This document shows positions 19,115 to 24,178 of a stretch of 24,178 nucleotides of DNA, in pieces. How positions within the stretch are numbered: the stretch's first letter is position 1; every line of letters starts with the position of its first letter. The notes beneath the pieces are model-generated. The model did no database searches, was not told the origin of the DNA, and was given only the letters and a program-made list of their open reading frames with translations. A program made the position numbers and the translations under genes. Origin of the DNA: Rhizopus sp. PT2906 (taxonomy: Eukaryota > Mucoromycota > Mucoromycetes > Mucorales > Rhizopodaceae); assembly GCA_025529335.1 (NCBI GenBank), contig JAMYHX010000577.1, positions 1 to 24,178 on the forward strand, given 5' to 3'.

Positions 19115-20350
19115 TTATTGGCTATAAGATAATGAGTCTAATGATAGGATGACTTCTGCCTTTGTAGCTAAATCAGTAAGTGCATTTGTCAATTGAGATA
19201 GCGCATAAGCTTGCTCTGGTCTGACTTGTCTTCTTAGATGTTCTAGCTTGTCTAATGCCATATCAAATTCTGCTAATTCATATCCTCTTTGTTCCATCGG
19301 ACTAGGTGAACGAACAGAAAGAGGCTGTCGATGAATAGAAGGTGGTAATGGTGGTGATAATGACATAGTAAGGCGATGCTGTTGTTGATGTTGTTGTGAT
19401 ATATTTTGTTGAGGAGTAGATGATGGAGGTAAAGGAGGCGAAGACGATAAAGGAGGAAGAGATATTGATGGTAGAGCATTTGTTGATGGTTCTCTGTGAA
19501 ATAATGATTCCAGCTTGTAAGATTTACGTTCAGATGATATAGGGGGCAATAACGAAGAATTGCGGTCCATGTTATTATTATTATTATTATTGTTGTTGTT
19601 GTTGAATTCTTGATTTCTAAGTTGTTCAAAAGGTAAAAGTGTGCTAGCAGTGTCACGATGTGTATCTTCCATGGGGGGAGTAAAATTAATTCTGTCTATA
19701 TTGGTATCCGTAGGGGTCTTCTTCTTTACGACATAATCTTCAATTTCTGGAACTTCGGCATTTTTCTTGAAGCGTTTTATATTGTTGTTTTCATCTTCGG
19801 GAATATTTGATTGGTTGTCGTCATCTTCTTCTGCATCACTTCCTTGAGTGATGATGATTCTTTTTCTTCGTTTGATGACACTTCGTTTCATACTAACAGG
19901 TCTATGAACATTATGAAGTTTATAGTAAAGACCACAAGCATTACAGATAGTATTCCCTGCTTCATCCCTTCTCCAGAGTGGGGTAGTCGTAGTTCTACAA
20001 TTTGCGCAAATAAGAGCTTGTCGGTTCACTTGATGCTGATTAAAAGCAGGGCAACCAGCACAGGAACTAGAACCACCAGTACCATTACATTGACCACCAC
20101 CAGGGCATGTACCGCCACCACAGTCATTAGCCGCTTTTTCCTTTTTGTTTGTCCTTTTTAAACTAGGAGGTCTTAATGTATTTCTTGCCTTGAGATAAAG
20201 ACCACAAGCGTTACATATCGTCTCACCATTTGGACCTCTTCTCCATAAAGGAGTCGTAGTTGTACCGCAGTTAGCACATTCAGTAGCTGATACGGTTTCC
20301 ATTTTTTTAGGCAAAGTAGGTGATTTCACAGGAGTCAAAGCTTCCATCAT
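19115..20350 (-). CDS. fep1: two-finger GATA iron-responsive repressor, Fep1/SreA/Urbs1 type
   Basis: Nuclear repressor that shuts off siderophore and iron-uptake genes when iron is plentiful. A single exon of 411 aa; two ATGs open it (20350 and 20347). Seen: GATA finger 1, C-X2-C-X17-C-X2-C (Cys25, 28, 46, 49); a Cys/Gly-rich linker (77-100: C..GTCPGGGQCNGTGG..CAGC) with cysteines 77, 82, 88, 97 and 100; GATA finger 2 with the same spacing (Cys115, 118, 136, 139), followed by a basic tail KRSVIKRRKR. The cysteine linker between two fingers is the signature of this subgroup, where it senses iron or an Fe-S cluster. The C-terminal half is low complexity, with an 11-Asn run encoded by a trinucleotide repeat and Pro/Ser/Gln tracts, then a helical end (EFDMALDKLEHLRRQVRPEQ...) matching the coiled coil that other members use for partner binding. 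Matching operators lie upstream. Confidence 0.94.
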   Translation of the reverse strand: MMEALTPVKSPTLPKKMETVSATECANCGTTTTPLWRRGPNGETICNACGLYLKARNTLRPPSLKRTNKKEKAANDCGGGTCPGGGQCNGTGGSSSCAGCPAFNQHQVNRQALICANCRTTTTPLWRRDEAGNTICNACGLYYKLHNVHRPVSMKRSVIKRRKRIIITQGSDAEEDDDNQSNIPEDENNNIKRFKKNAEVPEIEDYVVKKKTPTDTNIDRINFTPPMEDTHRDTASTLLPFEQLRNQEFNNNNNNNNNNNMDRNSSLLPPISSERKSYKLESLFHREPSTNALPSISLPPLSSSPPLPPSSTPQQNISQQHQQQHRLTMSLSPPLPPSIHRQPLSVRSPSPMEQRGYELAEFDMALDKLEHLRRQVRPEQAYALSQLTNALTDLATKAEVILSLDSLSYSQ

Positions 20351-20380
20351 TTCGAATTTAAAATAAGAGAAAGGTGAGAA

Positions 20381-20390
20381 AATCTGATAA
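20381..20390. promoter_or_regulatory. iron-GATA operator upstream of fep1
   Basis: AATCTGATAA on the plus strand, 31-40 bp before the fep1 start. It matches the published (G/A)ATC(T/A)GATAA site of Sre1/SreA-type repressors at every position. The position suggests autorepression. Confidence 0.6.
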
Positions 20391-21208
20391 CAGAAGGATC
20401 TGGTAAAGAAAATTTTTTTGATTGTATATCCGATATTGTAAAAATAATCAATTTACCATCTAATTTACACTCCGCGATTATAATCTTGATCAAAATCTTT
20501 GCATAAGATCTATTCCGTTGCCAGCAGCCCATACATTTCAAATTAGTTTATCCGTAAGAGGGAGGGAAATGATGAATAGAACCAAACATGGATGCATGAT
20601 TATAGATTTTCATGTGATTTTACTTTCAGGTTAAATATATATATATGTATATACAGGTTTGTGTTTATTAAAAAAAAAAAAAGAAAGAGAGAGAAAGGGC
20701 CTTTAATGATAAAGGAGCCAAGGTTCATAGGATGGATTGGCAATACACAACTGCCATCTTTGTGCGTTGATGATATTACTATATAGAGAGATTTGACACT
20801 GCAGGGAAAAACACAATAACAATGAAGCATCTTTATCTGATGTATCACTATATTTTATCTTTAAATTTCAAAATCAGCCCACTTTTATGATTTATCAGTA
20901 AAAATAATCTTCCATCTTATGCCTAAGCACATGTTCTACTTCCTCTCTTCACTTTTTCATAATAAAGAAAAAGCATAAACCCCCTAGCAGTGCGTTATTT
21001 GACTTGACTAGAAAATGATTATTTACTCAATCAAGAGATGCTTTTGACAAACAAAACCTCATAATACACCATTTCCAGAAATAGATTGCACAAATACAGA
21101 AAATCTTTACACACATGACATCTTTGGACTGCATACATACACGATTGCAAGTTTCATAACTTTTGATTCCACAGATTTAAAACTTTTCTGATTCCTACAA
21201 CGAAAACA
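20391..21208. other. fep1 upstream region
   Basis: No supported gene. It holds a (TA)n tract (20634-20655), an A-run (20670-20682) and the distal iron-GATA site. Small frames open on both strands (20592-20848) are AT-driven. Confidence 0.5.
20833..20841. promoter_or_regulatory. second iron-GATA site, reverse orientation
   Basis: TTATCTGAT, the reverse complement of ATCAGATAA, about 490 bp upstream of the fep1 start. Confidence 0.4.
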
Positions 21209-21549
21209 ATGAATCTTGAATTTACTCAAGAAGATGGAAGAGGTAATATCTATGATGAAAGTGGAAATGAACCAGTTGAAATGGAGATCGACAGTGAACA
21301 GGTTTCTCTAGGTGACATCACTGACTTTGATAACATACATGGACCTAAAACCTTCTGAAAGAGAAGAGAAAGTAAAAGAGATTAAAACCAAGGCCGTTGT
21401 GAACAAAAATCCTAACGATCAAGACTATACAAGACGCATTAGTGAAAAAGAAAAATAGTTACTTCAAGCTAATTTATGAGAAAGGCTATAAAGTTCTTCA
21501 AGCTGCAAAAGTGTTTGAAATTTCGAGACGCACTGCCTATGACTGGTAG
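21209..21549 (+). pseudogene. degenerate transposase-like N-terminus with helix-turn-helix
   Basis: Three consecutive frames carry protein-like sequence. ATG 21209 gives 49 residues rich in acidic amino acids (NIYDESGNEPVEMEID...) to TGA 21356. A second frame (21339-21458) gives KPSEREEKVKEIKTKAV... to TAG. A third, running to TAG 21547, gives NSYFKLIYEKGYKVLQAAKV then FEISRRTAYDW. The last piece has the shape of a transposase helix-turn-helix: LIYEKG, AAKVFEIS, RRTAYDW. An acidic leader followed by such a motif is common in Tc1/mariner-like ORFs of mucoralean fungi. No catalytic DDE domain was found downstream, so this is a broken copy. Confidence 0.45.
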
Positions 21550-21807
21550 AAATGAGTTCCTCTTTTCTTTATTTGTGGATCCTCTTTGCTAAGGCTGTCC
21601 AGTAAATATATCATTTCTTCTTTATCTCTTTCTTTTTGAAGCTTTATAAAAGTCGTACTCCACATCAAGGAATATGGAAAAATATCCGTTCTTGAACAAA
21701 GTTTAGCTTGATGCTGTGCATTTAAAAGGTTTGTTGACGACATCACAGGTGGATTTCCTCGTGCGCATAGTGTACATCAAGAAAACGAGGTCATTGCTAT
21801 AGAACAA

Positions 21808-22324
21808 ATGAAGGCTATGAAGATGGTATCTTTCTACCGTAGCGATCCTGACGATCCTGCCGCAGTAGCCACAGTAGTTCAGAGACGCGGCTCGATGAAG
21901 TACAAGGTATATCCCAGTGGAGTAACAACAACAGTAGCAACAACAATAACAGAATGTGGTGAGCTTGAAGAGCAAGAGTCATCAGAAGAATCAGAAGAAG
22001 AGCGTTCTAGAGGTAAAGCATGTGTAAGTTATTTCATACTACAATATTGATCTTGTTGTATCTCACATTTTCAATAGTGCATATGACAAAGACGTCTGCC
22101 CTCGCGTTTCTGAAGGAAATAATGTTTATTGAAAAGCCATACAATTATGAGCCTTATATCCGGGTGCTTGTTGATTTATCTTTGGAAAGCCCTGGTTAAG
22201 AAATTCGAAGAGGTCAAGGCCACAGTAAGACAGATTAAAGGATGGGCATTCTCCGATAGATTATGGGGGCAAGAAAACGACCAAGCGGATAAAAAATGTT
22301 CCTGTCGAGGGTCGCTTGCTTTAG
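21808..22324 (+). CDS. hypothetical protein or pseudogene beside mobile-element debris
   Basis: A frame open from 21712 (ATG 21808) reads MKAMKMVSFYRSDPDDPAAV, then a Thr-rich and an acidic Ser/Glu run (EEQESSEESEEERSR). A 65-nt intron (22013-22077) joins it to MTKTSALAFLKEIMFIEKPY and then YEPYIRVLVDLSLESP. From there two readings exist. A second 65-nt intron (22195-22259, weak donor GTTAAG) would join DYGGKKTTKRIKNVPVEGRL and stop at 22324, giving 128 aa. Alternatively a one-base shift continues as KKFEEVKATVRQIKGWAFSD, which would make it a pseudogene. The family is not recognised. Its place between a dead transposase-like piece and a recombinase-like piece suggests a shared element. Confidence 0.35.
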
Positions 22325-22454
22325 GTAATGACTGATGAGAATATTGGTATGAAAACTATAAGCAAAACAGGAATGGTAGGAAAACTTGCAGTTTGTCTTT
22401 ATATTGAAGCCAGTTTCAACGTGAATATAATCAGGCAATATAGGCTGCAGTATC

Positions 22455-22685
22455 ATGACAACAATCGGCTACATTCGGAAATCGAAACCAGAAGAATCTC
22501 ATATGACACGTTGTCAGCTAATCAATCAGATGATCAAGACACAGAGAGATAAAAGCCTCTGTACTAAAGTATACGTTTCGCCACATTCCAATGCAGAGGA
22601 CAGGCTCTATCAAAGAGACAAAGGCGTCAACTGTTCGCTTCTGGAACAGCTAAAAGATTGTGATGGATCTATTCAAGGTAAATAA
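22455..22685 (+). pseudogene. serine-recombinase-like N-terminal fragment
   Basis: ATG 22455 opens 76 codons starting MTTIGYIRKSKPEE. The motif GY-x-R-x-S at residues 5-10 is the hallmark of the resolvase/invertase catalytic domain, with candidate catalytic Arg8 and Ser10. The rest (KVYVSPHSNAEDRLYQRD, then LLEQLKDCDG) would fit the following strand-helix units. The full domain (about 140 aa, with further arginines) is absent. A possible intron (22678-22732) leads only to DIST and a stop. In another frame IYRLERKFSK recalls the family's DRLxR helix, which suggests decay by indels. Bacterial resolvases carry this motif; similar stand-alone ORFs appear to exist in mucoralean genomes, which I cannot check here. 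Confidence 0.4.
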
Positions 22686-23426
22686 TTTGGCGAAGAACAG
22701 ACATCTATTAAATATCAATGCTAAACTGTTAGATATATCGACTTGAGCGCAAGTTCAGTAAAACTTGGCTTGTAATAAGGGTGTAAAGAGTTGTATTTTC
22801 AGCGAAGGAAAGAGAAGAGGAATAGGACCGGACAGGAACTAAGGTGCTGGATGGCACAACTATTGGAAGGACAAAAGAGGGTGGTGTTAAGGGCTCACAA
22901 GATGATCTAGAGGAAATAGGACTTACAGAGATAATAATGAGACAAGAAGCAGATAAGAGAGGAAAAGAATAGACTGGAAAGGTCTCAGGACAGAAGTTAT
23001 AATGTCATAATGACTGAAGTTTTATTGTAATATGCTAAAAGAATTAACTAGTATTGTTGAGTTCTTAATTAAGAGATGCTCAGGGACGTCAATATTATGC
23101 ATGAATTCATATTTAATCGTGACAAAGGGGCAATTATGATGATTTGCCGACCGACTTTTTTCGATCCATCTTGTTGACAGCTGCGCGCAAGGAAACCTTG
23201 GCCAAATATAGGAACGATACATTCTGACCACACATTAGCACCTCAATCAATTATCCAACGGTTTATCACTTTGCGAACCAGCTGCGAAATCTTAAAAAAG
23301 GCAAAAATGACTACTCTCCCTTTATGTCTCATCCCAAAATGGGAAATTGCTAATGCAATATGTGTATAAAGAAAAAGGGCGCGATTCAAAGGGGACTGTC
23401 TTTTCTATTTCTTATTTTTTCTTGCA
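22686..23426. other. gene-poor region with a purine-rich strand
   Basis: No supported gene. The plus strand is strongly purine-biased across about 22800-22995. A 49-codon frame inside it (TGTKVLDGTTIGRTKEGG...) ends at 22970 without a start; it may be more relic coding sequence. The end of the region (TATAAAG near 23365) may be promoter for the next gene. Confidence 0.4.
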
Positions 23427-23639
23427 ATGAAACATGTTGCGACTCTGGTGAAAAGAGCAACTACATCGTGTCATTTATATCGAAAGATACGAAAAAGAAA
23501 GGCTCGAGTATTGTTATTAAAGAAAATATATAAAAAGAAATATATCTGGCCAGCGTTTGGTCTACATGACAAAACAAAGTACTTGTTCATTTGTGTATTC
23601 TTGGTAGATTATTGATCCTTTTTTCTTTTTCTTTTTTAG

Positions 23640-24102
23640 ACTAAAATACAGAGGAACAACAACATTAGAAGAAAAGAGAGTAACAAGGGTGTCTGGCAGT
23701 ATCAACAAAGAATATGAACTAGTAGAATGGGATCCAACAGTTACTATAGACGATCTACAACATAATTATGAACATGACACTTCAAAGGATGAATATATGA
23801 ACCGCACAGCATACAATATGATACAAGACTACGTTGCGCTTCATTGTAAACAAAACGTAGGATTGATCACTGATTTGGCTTTACAGTTGATTGATCAATT
23901 GTTGGAGAATATGGCAAATATACATGAATCACAGAATGGAAAGATAATGGAATGGGAATATGTTCTTATGCATGCTATACAAATTGGTGTGCCGCAAAGG
24001 TAATAAAGCATTTTTCTGCTTAATATGCGCTAACTCTCTATCAAAAGCGTGATCGAACAAACACAGATAGAAATGGAAACAAAGACCAATAGAACAGCAC
24101 CA

Positions 24103-24103
<1 letters not shown>
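23640..24103 (+). CDS. partial gene of unknown function, cut by the end of the window
   Basis: Exon 23640-23999 reads LKYRGTTTLEEKRVTRVSGS then INKEYELVEWDPTVTIDDLQ and continues with helical sequence (YNMIQDYVALHC; LITDLALQLIDQLLENMANI; EWEYVLMHAIQIGVPQ). A 48-nt intron (24000-24047, with a clear GCTAAC branch site) joins AG|C to SVIEQTQIEMETKTNRTAP, and a donor GTAAAA follows at 24104. The 5' part is unsettled. The frame from ATG 23427 (MKHVATLVKRATTSCHLYRK) is a likely first exon. Linking it needs a donor in the right phase; the only simple one is TC|GTGTCA near 23468, giving an intron of about 170 nt. There is no signal peptide and no recognised domain. Confidence 0.55.

Positions 24104-24105
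<2 letters not shown>

Positions 24106-24178
<73 letters not shown>
24106..24178 (+). repeat. 73-nt poly(A) run at the end of the window
   Basis: An uninterrupted A homopolymer starts inside the presumed intron donor of the last gene and runs to the final base. It is probably a contig end or sequencing/assembly artefact rather than a natural tract. Confidence 0.7.

Noticed and set aside
19273..19656. Minus-strand ORF rich in Ile, His and Leu inside the GATA gene
   Set aside because: It is an alternative frame of the Asn/Pro/Gln repeats in the fep1 C-terminal half.
20634..20682. (TA)n and A-run as a possible origin or mobile-element end
   Set aside because: Simple low-complexity DNA, common in this window, with no terminal repeat or duplication.
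23326..23345. CCCAAAATGGG as a MADS-box CArG site
   Set aside because: The A/T core has five bases between CC and GG instead of six.
1..24178. CRISPR array, rRNA or bacterial operon features
   Set aside because: No spaced direct repeats, no rRNA-like blocks, and all genes are intron-bearing or clearly fungal.

Overview
The window looks like a piece of a filamentous, early-diverging fungus, most likely a Mucoromycota (Mucorales-type) species. Genes carry many short introns (47-66 nt, GT...AG with CTAAC-like branch sites), the DNA is AT-rich, intergenic regions are T/A-tract rich, and the gene set is fungal: a Cdc11-class septin, a four-RRM Nrd1/Mrn1 protein, a two-finger iron-GATA factor, a FacC/Yat-type carnitine acetyltransferase and an Iml2/TTC39 protein. 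The species cannot be named from the sequence alone. All exon models below were rebuilt by hand from splice sites and reading-frame continuity.

Layout. 1-2135: no intact gene, but a decayed ORF at 905-1368. 2136-8368: five plus-strand loci: CDC11 septin (11 exons), an unknown 171-aa coiled-coil protein, an Hsp20 chaperone behind a perfect heat-shock element, a probable broken membrane-protein gene, and the Nrd1/Mrn1 RNA-binding protein with a long 5'UTR intron. 8369-10659: a 2.3-kb gene-poor spacer with GATA-bearing inverted repeats. 10660-13896: a bHLH factor (+) and a carnitine acetyltransferase (-) converge tail to tail with only 13 bp between stop codons. 14193-17348: a doubtful small ORF, then IML2 with one GC-AG intron. 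18132-18678: a secreted double-psi beta-barrel (expansin/barwin-like) protein. 19115-20350 (-): a Fep1/SreA/Urbs1-type iron repressor with matching ATCWGATAA sites in its own upstream region. 21209-22732: a cluster of degenerate or short ORFs that looks like mobile-element debris, including a helix-turn-helix fragment and a serine-recombinase-like N-terminus. 23640-24103: a partial unknown gene running into a 73-nt poly(A) run that ends the window.

The intact genes do not form one pathway; they are ordinary housekeeping and regulatory genes. The strongest regulatory readings are heat-shock control of the Hsp20 gene, likely iron autoregulation of the GATA gene, and a start-stop upstream ORF whose presence depends on a choice between tandem 3' splice sites in the Nrd1/Mrn1 leader. 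The best candidate for something poorly described is the decayed element at 21.2-22.7 kb.
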